A stretch of 64,000 nt of DNA from Heterobasidion occidentale (GCA_039111635.1 JBCAQO010000015.1:248001-312000); one strand, 5' to 3'. Numbered from the stretch's first letter, positions 48,101 to 60,358 are shown. The notes: generated by a model from the letters alone, not told the origin. Translations and numbers: made by a program.

Positions 48101-48534
48101 GGGACAAGTCGGCGACCGAATCTGCGACACGATACACCACGGCGCGGAGAGAGCAGTCAGAGCCGCTGTTGGAGCCCTCGACCGCCCTTCGGACAGTGCA
48201 GGAAGAAGACGAAAAGCGCAATGCTCCACCGCCCACAGTTGATGGACCGGGAGACGATAAGCCAGACTTGGAGGTATGGGGCGAGCCATTCCGTGTGGAG
48301 TGGGTGAAAACGAATCGGCTGCCGTTCCACCGCACGCGGCACCTGCGTAATCCTTGGAACCATGGGCGAGAGGTCAAAGTCTCGCGGGACGGAACTGAGC
48401 TGGAGCCCAGCGTTGGGAAGGCGCTCTTGGAAGAATGGGAGCGCCCACCTTCACCTTCTGCAACGCCAGCTCCTTCGCGATCTGGGCACCAGCGCCGCCC
48501 GCAGAGGCCGCCACTCCAACACGCAATTCCCTAG
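45161..48534 (+). CDS. YTH-domain RNA-binding protein with RRM (m6A reader)
   Basis: Exons 45161-45263, 45616-47437, 47492-47637 and 47691-48534. The N-terminal half is Pro/Ser/Tyr/Gln-rich and disordered in appearance (for example QYVYAPPPSYSSSPSMYPSQ). An RRM-like domain follows: WVMWVGNVPADATHDELWRF (RNP2), then TNCAFVNFTSEQHLNAGFAR (RNP1). The YTH domain begins RYFILKSLTQYDLDLSVVRG and continues LWATQKHNEGILQQAF, VYLIFGVNKSGEFYGYARMT. After a long disordered insert of about 190 residues it ends with FRVEWVKTNRLPFHRTRHLR and NPWNHGREVKVSRDGTELEP. YTH domains bind N6-methyladenosine through an aromatic cage; the tryptophans of LWAT and VEWV are in place. One base is missing in the C-run at 46118-46121; with it the length is exactly 971 residues. 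Intron 1 (352 bases) is unusually long for this genome. Confidence 0.9.
46951..46977 (+). repeat. 9-base tandem repeat (CTCCGGCGT), three units, inside the RRM
   Basis: Three perfect units and a partial fourth encode Ser-Gly-Val repeated, in the loop between the two RNP motifs of the YTH protein's RRM. Confidence 0.9.
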
Positions 48535-49640
48535 TACTCATATGCTTGTGATCTTTTGGGTTTCCGTCAGATCTATCATCCTTTGGACCGCCATAACACA
48601 CGCTCATTCTTCCTTCTTCAGGCTCAAAATTTTTTGGGAATCAAAATCACATCATGCACACACACGTATTCGCTAAATTCCAAACACATGCTGATATCTG
48701 CGATTGCACACACTCATCACTCACTGCCACATACTCCCTCTCCCTCTCCCTCTCCCTCTCCATCTTCACATCGACGCTGATCATCTACGACACGGCAGGG
48801 ATCCTCTTGTAATTCACGAAACAAGATTCGTCAATCTAGTGTAGCTGTTCCTTCTGTTTTGGATTCACCATCCGTTGTTCTCCTGGGTTCTCCTGTTACT
48901 TCGTGGGGTTTGTGTTTGCTGGTGTCGCATTTCTGCTTGTTCATCGCGCTATTGACTCTCATTGTACTCTTCTTCTGATCCGTTGTCTCATCCTCGTGCT
49001 AGGGATCGTTCACACTCTATCATTACTATGTTTCTGTAGCTATAGGTGCTTGCGTTTGCACAGATGTAGTTTGGCCCCCGTATTACCAGTATACACGACG
49101 CAGGTAGTGCGCTATAATCAAGTTACATCATTTTTGATCGTTTTCAATCTTTTTGTTACTCCCAACGTGGTTCGTTGCGAACGGGGACGCCAGCGGCTAC
49201 TATTCGGCGCTCACGCTGTCGGTCCAAGAATGAGCAGCGCATTGATTAATGGAGTTCGTGGCGGGAGATGACGTTACGTCGAGCTTGGACTTCGTAATCA
49301 TCTTGGAGGATCCCTTACCATGCTCAGATACTGCTTGGAAGGTTCCGAGATGGATGCTAAATTTTCAGAATCGCTCAAAATCCTTCAACGTTTCAACATT
49401 CGGCGAAGAAATCTATCATCACTTCATGCTGGAGAAGCCCGGGCAGTGCTCTGACGTCCACCGGCCACGACATCGCCGGAGGGCCCATTCAACGGACACT
49501 ATGGACGGTTAGTAGGGTAGCATAGGTAGCACTACTGTTCGAAGGCACCCCGGGCGCTGGCCTAACGTACCCTGTCGATATACGAATTTGATAACGGCGC
49601 TGTTCGAGACGAACCTCACAGGTTCTCAGAGGTCGACGAC
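48535..49640. other. Intergenic stretch
   Basis: Downstream of the YTH gene. It contains a CTCCCT hexamer repeat (about 48734-48760, four units) and no recognisable gene. An 87-codon frame at 49249-49512 has no supporting signal. Confidence 0.5.
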
Positions 49641-51490
49641 CGCATCAGCAAATCGGCACAACTCTTAAGTGGTCTGAGATGTCTGAACTCTGTCTTAGAG
49701 TTCTGAGGGCTTCTGCCGCCTCTGGGTATTCTGAACTCAGACATTACTCAGAACTATCCAGAATGATAAACAGGAATCAAGACAGTAGCATACTTGTAAT
49801 ACTTGCTCTTGTATGCAGGCTTGCTGCTTTACGGAGCGGGTGCAAGTATAGTAAGGGAAGATAATGAACGGAAAGTAAGAGAAACAGATTTGATTAGCGC
49901 GGGCGGAGGTGGGTGGCGGTGGCAAGAGAAAACAGCTAGCCTGGGCTCGTCGAAAGAAGACGAGCCCAAACTCATCTTGTGCGAGTGCGGGCAGGGATCG
50001 GCGGCAGTAGCGAGAGGGCACAAACACAGGCGGAGACGGTGGGGGAAGGACCGGCCTGCACTCGTCTTGAACGAGTGCGGGAAGAGGAGCTGGTAGGCGA
50101 TGGCGGCGGCGAGACCAGACAAGGCAAGACCAGACGACGCAAGACTGCGCTCGTCTTGTACGAGAGTGGGCAGAGATGATGCGCTCGTCTTGAACGAGTG
50201 CGGACAGAGGCGGTGTTGGACGGCGGCAGCGGCGAGACAAGAGGAGGCGTGCACACGCTCGTCGTACAAGACGAGCATGGGAAGAGGTGAAGATGCTGGA
50301 TGGTGTCGGCGGCAAGACAAGACGAGAGGTGCCCACGCTCGTACAAGACGAGCGTGAGCAGAGGCGGTCGTGGACGGCGGCGGCGGCGGGGAGAGCAAGC
50401 AGGAAGGCAGGTGTTGACGTGGCAGCAGCACGTGCCATCGCCACGTCACTGTCAATGCGTCGTTTTGCGTGCTGCCTTCTGCCTCTTGCTCTCACCACCG
50501 CACTACCACCGCCCACTTCCCTGCCCGCACTCGTTTTGTCGTCTTCTCTCGATATGCTATCGCTACCGCTGCCGATCCTCGCCCACGCTCGCACAAGACG
50601 AGAGTTCTCGATGCCTTCTGCCTGTGCCTGTTTCCTCTCGCTGACCCTCTCGCTGCCGCCGCCAACCTTGCCCGTGCTCGTACCCTCTCGCTAACCCTCT
50701 CGCTGGCAACACCAACCTTGCCCGCGCCTGGACTCTCTCGCTGCCGCTACTGATCCCCGCCTGCGCTCGCGCAAGACGAGTGCGGGCTCGTCTTCTTTCG
50801 ATCCCGCCGCAGACCTGTGCCCTTGCTTGCACAAGGGCTCTCGATGCCTTCTGCCCGTGCCCATGCCCTCTTGCTGACCCTATCGCTGCCTCCGCCAACC
50901 TTGTCCGCGCCTGTCTCCTCTCACTGCCTCCGCCGGTCCTCGCCCGTGCTCGCACAAGACGAGTGCGGGCTTGTATGCTTGTATTTTCTCGCTGCCGCCG
51001 CTCACCTGTCCCCGCGCTCTCACAAGTCGAGTGTGGGCTCGTAACCTCTCGCTGCCGCCGCCCACTTTGCCCATACTCTCTCGCTACCGCTGCCGATCTT
51101 CACCCGCGCACGCACAAGACGAGCGCGCGCTCTCGCTGAGTCTGAGATGGAGAATCATGTGTCACTCACGATCCGGCGTGCTTATTTTAAATGCTGGGCT
51201 GTTCTCTGTTCATAGTACTTTACATAGAGTAGAATGAAAATATTTTGATGGTAATGATGTCATATGGAATGCCTGCGCGAGGCTGCAGATGGGGTCTGAG
51301 CTACTGACCAAATCTCTGGCCTTCGTTCTGGATGGGCTCTGACAGGTCTGAACTAAGATAAGTAGATTCAGAAAAGTAACCTCCTGACGGCAGAGTCTCG
51401 TTCTGACCTCTGATTGGTCTGAACTGTCTGAGTTCAGAACATTCAGAAGCTCTCAGACCTAGGTCAGACATCGGCCGATTTGCTGATGCG
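49641..51490. mobile_element. Foldback-like non-coding repetitive element
   Basis: The ends are inverted: GCATCAGCAAATCGG at 49642-49656 recurs reversed at 51475-51489. About 100 bases inside each end are weaker inverted copies rich in TCTGA (for example TTCTGAACTCAGACA on the left, and its complement near 51423-51437). The core (about 49940-51130) is made of degenerate GC-rich units. In the left half units carry CTCGTCTTG followed by ACGAG; further right they carry the complement CAAGACGAG. Most units can form a small hairpin. Clear examples are 49943-49967 (9-base-pair stem), 50058-50078 (8) and 50334-50356 (9, perfect, loop ACAAG). No transposase or long open frame is present, so if mobile it depends on another element. 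No target-site duplication was found. Confidence 0.55.
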
Positions 51491-52806
51491 CCGCCCGAAC
51501 GCCCTGCGGCGCTACGCCAGCCTCGCGCACGTCGCGGGTATCGTGAAGTCGGCTCGAGCAATGTAGCGAGGCCTTGCTCTTTTGTTGGGGTTTCGGCCTG
51601 TTTTGAACAAACATACGTACCTCAATAAGAAAGACTGGCTGGAGACTTTCCAAGCAGCCAAAACTGACTGTGCTTGTGTTCCACCATTTTCTACAGCCGG
51701 GGCGCCGAAATGTAACAAAGAAAATAACCTCACCAGCGATGGCACCAAGACGATTTTTTTTGCTCTAAATGACAGGCTTTGACGGAAGAAAAGGGTGGCC
51801 ATGCTTTAGCGAAAGCATCGCAGTCTGCGCTAGCCCCAATCTCGCCAGATGCGGGTCTCCCACTGGTTTCCCACACTTTCTCCGCTGTTCTCCGCTTGTT
51901 CGCTCTCTGCATTATGCGCTGCCTTAATCCGAAATTTGACGCTCCGACGAGTACTTTTAGAGACTTTTGGAGAGGCTTGGGCCTACTTATCACTATAGAT
52001 TCGGCTGTCAATCTAGATGCAGGTTTATTAGTTGTGCAATAATGGAAATTTATTCTTGTCGAAGCGTATACGCAGGGTGGTGGCGTCGGAGTCCGCCGAT
52101 TCTCAACTCCACTTATAGCCGCGGAAATATAACATTTGACTTGAGGACTCCGGGAAAATCTGGAGGTGGACTATATTTTGTTTCAAGGGCTGCGAGAAAA
52201 ATATCACGGTTTTCCCAATTTGTCGCAGGTTTTCTCATGATCTCGGGAAAGAGGATTCGGCTTCTCATCTAGAGGGCGACATATACTTCTCGGAGAAACA
52301 TACCGCAAATAGAGGACATCGTCCATAGCAAAACATTTGAATGACGTTGTGGAAGCCTCATCAATCACGACGCGTGTGCAGAACCATCTCGATCTGCTCT
52401 TGTTCATGTACCTTTCCGATCCACCTTGTTCAGAAGAGAACCTCGTAAAAGTGGGTCATTTCCAGTGACGAAGTGACGGAACCATATGACGTCGAGCACT
52501 TGACGGCCCGCATGTCCGAAGCGTCACTGAATTCGCACCGGCTAGGGCGTACTATTACACACAAACCTGATCTGAAGAACACTCCGTCAGCATCTTGATG
52601 TTCTTACAGAGAAAAGTATCAGCGGGTTCAAAATTGATATTGGGGATTGCCCTCGAGCAAGCGTTCATGGATTTTCACAAGAAATGTACAGAAAACAAGT
52701 GTTCAACGTTCAACAGTGGATCAGAGGACAGAATGTGTAAGGAACAACATCGCGTAGTCTACAAGCGTTAAACTGGGTGGAGTTGTCACAGATCTCGAGT
52801 ATGTAT
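51491..52806. other. Intergenic stretch next to the foldback element
   Basis: No gene recognised. Short minus-strand frames at 51459-51802 cross the element boundary and resemble nothing I know. Confidence 0.45.
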
Positions 52807-53362
52807 CTAGCAGCACATTTCGCAAGGGCAGCCTGAATATACGTTGTGTGAGTTGGAAGGCCAGGTGTGTAATGATAAAATAGCACGCACATATAATGTC
52901 GGCGGCACACTCGCAGCAGCCCTGGAGGACAAACAAGACATGTTAATATAAAGACGAATTGCATACATGAAGCAAGCCCGACCTCGCAACATTCTGCGAT
53001 AGATAAGGTCAGATGAATATCTGGTGAGAAGTGGTCTGAAGGACGCACCGAAGCAGACAAAGCACCCGAACAATCCGATGAAGCAGTCCTTTGAGCGACA
53101 CGGGCGTCAGCATTATGTGCCTTCGCGGCCACCGTTCAACTGACCTTCCCGGCTCCACCACCACGAATGCGATGGGCCTTGTGTTCGTGTTGCTGATGCT
53201 GTTGCGAGTTCGCAGGGGTAGTAGGGTTCATGGCGTCTACAGCCGAGCGCCCATTGTTTCGGTACCAGGGTCGATTGAAAAGGGGGGAAATTCGCACGCA
53301 CTCATTTGCACAGCAGCCTGGGGCTGGTTTGCGGTAACATGAGCAGCTTTGGGTGCTTCCAT
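52807..53362 (-). CDS. CYSTM-like small cysteine-rich membrane peptide
   Basis: Six exons chain exactly in phase: 53362-53302, 53236-53145, 53088-53049, 52993-52983, 52921-52891 and 52832-52807. The N-terminal half is polar (MEAPKAAHVTANQPQAAVQM and a His/Gln-rich stretch). After GGGAGK comes the cysteine-rich tail DCFIGLFGCFVCFECCEGCC, then ECAADIICCPCEMCC at the very end. This pattern belongs to small tail-anchored, Cys-rich proteins of the CYSTM type found across fungi and plants and generally linked to stress or metal tolerance. The 11-base exon 4 supplies the ECCE. No frame correction is needed. Confidence 0.85.
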
Positions 53363-54040
53363 CGTAAAGACAATATGTGCAGCGGGGGCGGGGACGTCTG
53401 TTGCTATGATGTGGGGACGAAGGGAGGGATGACTGCGGAAAGGGAGACGGGGAACTTATATAGGAAAGACCGATTGCCAAACAGTTACATCATGGAAAAG
53501 GCAGGACGTATCAGGGTCCCGGCCATGCTATTTATAGCTGTGAGCTGCGAGCTGTGCTCCATCGCACTTAATAGTGCTCCAATTAGTAGCGCATTGCTGC
53601 ATAGGGCTCCTGGGCGTCCAGCATCTGGCTCCAGTTGGCCACCGTCGTGCGCTGCGTCCTGGGGCAGGATGCACATGGAGGCGGGGAACTCGAGACGAGC
53701 TGTCATAGATTTGACGCACAGAAGTCGTGGATTAGAAGGGCCGTCCGGGGCCCAAACGCCGTCTGAGGCGATTTTAGTCACGCCATAAGCACAGTGAACA
53801 TACGCGGTGAGCGGTGAGCTCCAGGGGACGAGGGAGAGAGTCGGAAGGCTGCCACGGTGTCGAGAGGCGGTCTCTTATAAAGACTAGCTACGGCTGACGA
53901 ATGTGTGCGCCATCTGTGAAGCATCTTGCCAAACGGCGTTGCCCTGACTCAGCCCAGCCAATCATTTCTACCGATACACGTTCCTTGGCAGTTCTGACTA
54001 GCCCTGACTGCTCCATAAAACCCTGTAAATCCACCCGAAT
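53363..54040. other. Divergent intergenic region
   Basis: Lies between the CYSTM-like gene (minus) and the MFS transporter (plus). It carries promoters for both, including the TATA box at 53455-53462. No gene seen. Confidence 0.5.
53455..53462 (-). promoter_or_regulatory. TATA box of the CYSTM-like gene
   Basis: TATATAAG on the minus strand, about 95 bases upstream of the ATG at 53362. Confidence 0.55.
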
Positions 54041-57012
54041 ATGGCCTTTGTAACCCCCCGCGCCTCTGGTCTTTGGGAGGACGCTGCCAGGATGAGTTAT
54101 TTCAGGGCTGATGACGGTGACGACCTCGAACAGAGCAACGACTTCGACGACGATGGACGCACACCGCTCGACAAGACCATAGATCGGATTGGAATGGGTG
54201 CGTGCCTGGTCATCTCCACAGATTATCCGGGCAATCGTGACGGATGCGCGGTTGTCGACGCGTTTGGGCGCATACAGGCAGCTATCAATGGACTCTTCTT
54301 TCGCTCTGCGGGTTTGGTGAGTTCGTTACGCGTCGTTCCGCCCAAACAGATCTAGAACAGCGGGCTCCATGAACTGCATAAAGGTTGGATGGCCGACAAT
54401 GTGAGTCTGCGTCCTTTGTCAAAGGTCCTCCGCTTGACGCAGAGAAATATATTGAAGATGTGGATACAAGCGGTCGCAATAATCCTTCCTCGAGTGCAGA
54501 TACATTACTCAGGTATGTCCGAGGCATCATCTCTGTACACTCAGCTTCATCTGTGCTCGGACACGATTGCAGTGCCTGACAGTTATATTGGCACATTGTC
54601 CTCTTCAATGTTCGCGGGCATGATGTTCGGCGCCATTGGATGGGGAACATGTTCGTAATTCCCTCTCACAATCAATTTTATTCCATGACAACCCGTTCCG
54701 TTCAACAGGCTCCGATCTCATGGGCCGTAGCGCGGCTTTCAATGCAACTTTGTTCTTCACTGCCGTCTTTGGGCTTGTTGCGTCTTTCGCGAATACATTC
54801 GGCACGCTATGCTTGTGTCTTTTTCTGTTAGGCAGCTCCGTTGGGGTATGGCTTTCTACCACACTTTCCATCAAGTTATAGCTGTTTCACACACATTGAC
54901 ATCTCTTACTGCAGGGTTCCATGCCGACAGATGGCACACTTTTACTAGAACACATGCCGCGCGGAAAAGAATACTTGGTCACCGCGCTTTCTGTATTTTT
55001 CTCCTTTGGCGCAGTGCTCTCCGCTCTAGTGGCCATTGTGCTCGTCCCAAAACATTCTTGTCCTCCAGCACCTGCCGCTTGCGATGTGGCGACCGAGAAC
55101 ATGGGCTGGAAGTACGAACTCATGGCTTTAGGATTGATCGTACGTCCCCTATATATACTGTGCATTAGGCCGACGACGCCTTGTCATAATGTCGGCCGCC
55201 CTCACCCCACCCCACTCTCTCCCACTGCACGCAATCCTACTGACACTTCCTGCCGGCCTACCCAACCTCTTATGGCATTCCTCATACCCCATCTCATCCT
55301 AATAGACCCTCACGATGTTCCTTGCACGCATGGTCTTCTTCCGGTTACATGAGTCCCCGAGATACCTCGTGCACGCGGGACGACACCAAGAGGCGCTCGA
55401 GTCACTGCAGATGATCTCGCGCTTCAACGGCGACGACTTCGACATTGGCCTGCACGACGTTGACGACAGCGTGCGCGACCGCTCGGGCGAAAACACGCCA
55501 TTTCTTTCGCCACCACACGATGAAGATAGTCATCTGCTCAGTGCGAGCGCGGTCGTACAGGCGGAGGTTACGCACGGGGAGACGTTGTTCGATGCGAACA
55601 TCGACGCGCAAACTCTCGACGAGCATACAGGGCCTTCACCCACTGCTTCCACCCTCGACTCTGCTCCGTCAGAAGCCCTCCGCACCACCGTAACCGCCTA
55701 CCACGCGACGGCTGAAACGCCCACGACCCTCCTTGCTTTCTCTCACCGCGACCCCGACGCGCCCCCGCGCTCTGCGGACTCCCACACCTCCTCGCGGCAT
55801 TCCTTCCTTTACCAAGCCACGCCACACCTCGACGCGCAGAAAGAGAGTCCTGTGGTCCCAGACCCCGATGCCGAAGTCGAAGCGGCCGCGTCGCATCCGC
55901 CATCCACACGACCACGACCGCGGCCACCGCGATCGGAGAGTAGGGCATCACGGACATCCGTCACGTCTTCAATCTTCGAGGGCAAAGGAGGCTGGCTCTG
56001 GTGGAAGCTCCCGCGGTGGATCCGGAGACCGCTCGGGGCGTGGCTAGACCGGTTTGCGATGGTGCTCGCACCGGAGTGGATAAGGACCACGGTGGTGGTC
56101 TGGGGTGTATGGTTCGGAATGTCACTAGGTGCGCCATCAGCTCCAGATAGACCTATTCGTGGCTGATTTATTATTTGTATGCATGTGCTCCCATCTTACC
56201 TTGGTGGTGTGTGTAGGGTACACAATGTTCAATGTATACCTGCCGAAGCTCCTTGAAGCGCGGAACTCGGCAGGTGCAGAGCCCAAATCGTTAGAAGGGA
56301 CATTGTGGGACGTTGTCATTTTTACCATCGGTGGATGTCCAGGCGCCGTGGTACGTTTTCCGCTGCCCATCTTCGTAAAGACCCGATTGCTTATGGCGTG
56401 GTGCACTCATAGCTTGGCGCATACTTGATAGAATCGCCTCTCGGGCGACGCTTATCCCTCGCGGGCAGCACGTTCGTGACTGCAGTATTCTGCATCATAT
56501 TCGCTATGGTAGATGGGCAGTTCGCGGTAACCGCGAGTACGGTAGGCATCAGCCTGAGCGCGACGGTTTGTCCTTTTGTCGTGTCTGTTTTTTTGAGACA
56601 GCAATCATTGATGTAAGAATCATGTAGGCGATGTGGGCTGTACTGTACGGGTACGTGTTGCCGACGATTGTCAATCATGCTATGTTGAATGACGACTGGA
56701 ACGTGGACAGGTGGACGCCAGAAATATTTAGCACCAAAGTCCGCGGGACAGCATGCGGAACTGCCTCTGCGCTTTCTCGCATGTACGTTACCGCCACTGC
56801 GCGGTCTCCTTCTGACTTCTACTGACACCGCCTCATGCAGAGGCGGCATGATCGCGCCGATATTGGGCGGCACTCTTTTGATGGTGAATACTTCCTTCCC
56901 CGTTTATACGAGCATATGTGTCTTCACCCTGTCCGGTGTCGCTGTGCTCTTGCTGAGCGAGGACGCGGGGGACACAAAGGGAAGAGAAGGGGGTCCCGTA
57001 ATCATCCATTGA
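54041..57012 (+). CDS. MFS transporter of the sugar/SV2-like group
   Basis: About 13 exons, all with GT-AG borders, read in order as a 12-helix major facilitator of roughly 690 residues. Marks: LDKTIDRIGMGSYQWTLLSL, CGFGWMADNMWIQAVAIILP, FAGMMFGAIGWGTCSDLMGR (helix 2-3 loop motif, GxxxDxxGR type), GTLLLEHMPRGKEYLVTALS, a helix ending FFRLHESPRYLVHAGRHQEA, then after the loop VWGVWFGMSLGYTMFNVYLP, GAYLIESPLGRRLSLAGSTF and YGWTPEIFSTKVRGTACGTA. The loop between the two six-helix halves is unusually long (about 230 residues), acidic and Ser/Pro-rich. The group moves small organic molecules by proton coupling; the substrate cannot be told. It is convergent with the P450 that follows. Exon 7 to 8 uses an intron of about 165 bases. 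Confidence 0.88.
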
Positions 57013-57418
57013 AGACGATAGATCTTGCGGCGTGAGCGCCTTTGGACTATCCGATGACGTTTTTTGTAGCTACCGTAACAGCAGCAGTGTATTATGCGGC
57101 TCTCGCGTGCACATATGATGTGCGTCCCAGTCGAGTTCGCCCTTCGGGTTATATCGCCTATTTTCTTGATGACATACCATGTCTTCATACGCGTAAATCG
57201 GGGATATGAATAGACTTTCGCCATTGACTACCTGCTTGGAGCTGTCCATGAGGTGCGCGTGCTCACATATGATGGGGGTGAATGCGTGAAGCACCCTGAA
57301 GCACCGATGGGCACTCATAAACAAAACAGCGAAAAACCTTGATCTATTGAAGGAGAGTCTCGATCTACTAAACGACAGTGGAGGCATAGGTCTCAGAGAA
57401 GGCATGCAGTCGAAGTCT
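57013..57418. other. Convergent intergenic stretch
   Basis: 406 bases between the ends of the MFS transporter and the P450. Nothing recognisable. Confidence 0.5.
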
Positions 57419-59433
57419 CTACGCGTCAGCTTGAATCAGGGCTAGAGCCTCTGCGGAGCGCGGGACGATATCGCACTGGAATGAAGGCTTCAAGTGACTA
57501 GATGAGATACCTAAGGTCAGTATTGACATGTGGAAGCAAGCGCAAGATGGTGCCAGACCTGGTAAGACCAGTCGAAAACTCGATGATTGGCTCAATCTCC
57601 TTGCCATTAGCATCTTTCTTCTTCGAGATAAGCAAAGTCGACAAGACCGACGAAGTGGTGAAGGTCAACGAAGTCTCCGCAAAGTGGGCACCTGGAGATC
57701 CAGACAGAGAGTGTGAATAAGGCTTTAGGTTTTAGACGTCAATCCATACCTGGGCACACACGGCGGCTGAATCCAAACGCGTATTTGCGTGGGTCGGGTT
57801 GTGGATTTTCACCGAGGTGCCGTTCAGGATCAAATTTCCTAGGCTCCGGATACAGGGCGGGGTCGTTCAGAATCGCCCTACATCGTGTATTCAGCGCATG
57901 TTGCGTATGGTCGAAGAGAATGCGCATACCAGATATTTCCGTAAACCACAGTGTCCTTAGGAATGAAGTAACCCTGGTAGACATCGTCCTGCGTGAGGCG
58001 GTGCGGCAAGCCTAGGGATGTCTGAATCCAGCATCATTCAGGAAAGACTAGAAGCGCAACATACCCATCGGAGCCACAGGAGACCATCGCAGGATTTCCT
58101 TCACCGTCGCATTGACGTAGGGCAGATGCGGGACGTCCTCGACGGTCGGTAGGCGCTCGCGACCGACGACAGCGTCGACCTCCGCTCGCGCGCGAGCTTG
58201 AATTTCAGGATATAGCGCCATGACCGCAACGAAAGTCGCCAGCGCGGAGACAGTCTTGTTTTGACAGACGGCGATGTCAGCATGTCAATCGAGTGTGAGC
58301 AATATTTAGAGGCGTACGGTGTCGGCACCACCGCCATAGAGAGCACCGCTGCACCATTTGATAATATCCTGTTCTTCAGCTTCCGGGGTACTGCCATCGT
58401 CAGGTTGAAGCATTTGAGAAGTGAAGGAATCGATGAATGAACCAGATGCCTGTGGAGGTCGCAACACGGTAAACATCTCGATTATCTAGATATAAATTGA
58501 CCGACCATTTGCTTCTTGACCCACTCGAAGGGCACCGTATCAATCTTGCTCATTTCCTCCTTGAGGTATTGCGCACGTCTCTTAAAATAAGCACCCGGGA
58601 ACCACGAGGGGACGAAGCGCACTACGTCAGAATTATGAGACGTCAGTGATCAGTAAAGGAAACCCGAATGAAAGGAGTGCGTACGGGCAGGCAAATCCTC
58701 GACAAGCCACTTTCCAGGGGTGACAGCTTCTGCCATGTGCTGAACCGCTTGCTCCATCAATTTAATGAAGTAATCGTCGTTCGTCTCGACCGTCCAACCA
58801 TACGCGACCTTCAAGATCACCGCTCCCGCATTCCTGCGCACGTGCGCAGATAGCTCGCTCGGCTTCGTGTACAGCCCACGCAGCAACGTGCGGACTTCAG
58901 ACTCCATCAATGGTGCATACCCTTGTGTTGCCCTCGGGTTCAGGCCGCTATTCATCAACTTGCGGTAGCGCCGGAAGCGCGGGTGCTTGATAGAGATATT
59001 GAATACGTTCAGGAAGCGATTTGCGAGAACGCCGTACATCCACTGCGTCGGTCTGTCAGAGTATATTCCTGAGCGAGACTCAAGGAGATCCGTTGCGACC
59101 GAGGCACTGTTGATTATAAGCATACTACGTTGCAAGCCGAGGCGGAAGTATATCATAGGACCTGTCAAGTTTCAGTGAACTCGAATTTTAAGTAGTAGAA
59201 GTTACTGTGCAGGCGACGCTACGCACCATACTCCTTGCCCAGAGCGGCGTAGCCGAGCCACGGATAAGATTTCGGTATGACATCCAAGTTGCCAGTGAGA
59301 AATTTCGGTTTGGACCAGGAGGGAAAGGAAGGTTGCTCTTGGATGACCTTCGATACAACAACGCCAACGTCACTGCAACAACAAGACCACTGAGGGCGGA
59401 GACGACAGGATCCATGGTTAATGCAGAAAACAT
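57419..59433 (-). CDS. Cytochrome P450 mono-oxygenase
   Basis: Nine or more exons on the minus strand from ATG 59433 (or 59415) to TAG at 57419-57421. A membrane anchor (VVSALSGLVVAVTLALLYRR) precedes the hinge LPFPPGP. Further marks: YPWLGYAALGKEYG, GPMIYFRLGLQRSMLIINSA, KHPRFRRYRKLMN, the I-helix GALYGGGADT, the K-helix ExxR (KEILRWSPVAPMG), the PERF-like FDPERHL, and the heme loop FGFSRRVCPG with the ligand cysteine. The end reads SFQCDIVPRSAEALALIQAD. The layout fits the large CYP families of wood- and litter-decay mushrooms (GLPHR after the K-helix); the subfamily and substrate are unknown. Just after PPGP the frame breaks at about 59310: adding one base gives KPKFLTGNLDVIPKSYPWLG. Confidence 0.9.
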
Positions 59434-60358
59434 CGGCTGAACATGGACGCTTTTAAAAGAGACAGAAAACGCTCTCGCCAAGGATCTTTAGATCGGCGTA
59501 GTCATCGGTGTTCTTGCTATACAAGCCGCTCAGCCGTCTTCTATTCGCTCGCTTCTGCTCAGATTCTCGATTGTAAGTGCAGCCTTTGTCCTTAGTAGTT
59601 CGTCAGCAAGTTGCAGATTTGACGAGGGCCTGACAAAAGCAAGTGGCTGGCCGTAGTTTAAATTGAAAAGCTTCGTATTCCCACAGTTTCTGTGGTTCTC
59701 ACCGAGCGACGCCGGGCTTTGAAGCTGTAATCGCCTCATGTCTCCGGGCTCGGCTACGGCGTGACCAGGCGAAAGGGGACACATTGATCTTTAGAAAAGG
59801 CAAATGTGTGAAACTTGCTTAGAGACTTTGAGTCTATACTTGAGAGTTGTTGACACTCGGTATACAAATAGATTAGTCTGCACATGCGATGGTGAGATTG
59901 GTGACAGACATCACTGAAAGGCCATCGGGCAAGAAGAGGGCAGACCAGCTATATTGTAAGTCCAATCTTCAACAAAGAGGGGGAGATATAGCTTTACGAA
60001 CGGCACTTTGCTTGGGTATAATCCGGTTCGATAGGATTCCCGGTGTCGGAGGGGAAGTAAGAGTGTGTTGTAGATTGTCGGCAGCTGAGCCTCCTCATCA
60101 TGTGCTCCAGATTGTCGCAGTCAATATTTCGCCATATAAACACTGTAGTAACATGACAATGGGAATATGATTCTTTGAATCGGCTAGTAGAGAGATTTAA
60201 TCGAAAAAAGGTGAAGACTTGTGAAGCACTGAAGATCATGTTGTGTGACAGATATGTCACGTAATCAAGTACTTGTCAGTCACGAACCGCTAAGATCTTC
60301 CAAAAACTTAACTTGCCTCCGTCTGTTTTTAAATCAGAAACCTCGTCGTTCAAAGAAA
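59434..60358. other. Divergent intergenic region
   Basis: Between the P450 start and the eIF3i start. It carries both promoters and the eIF3i 5' untranslated region. No gene seen. Confidence 0.5.

Noticed and set aside
51459..51802. Possible coding remnant of a transposon beside the foldback element
   Set aside because: Overlapping short frames on the minus strand show no transposase or reverse-transcriptase motif.
54041..59433. Secondary-metabolite cluster of MFS transporter plus P450
   Set aside because: No backbone synthase or other tailoring enzyme is near, and the two genes are convergent next to unrelated genes.
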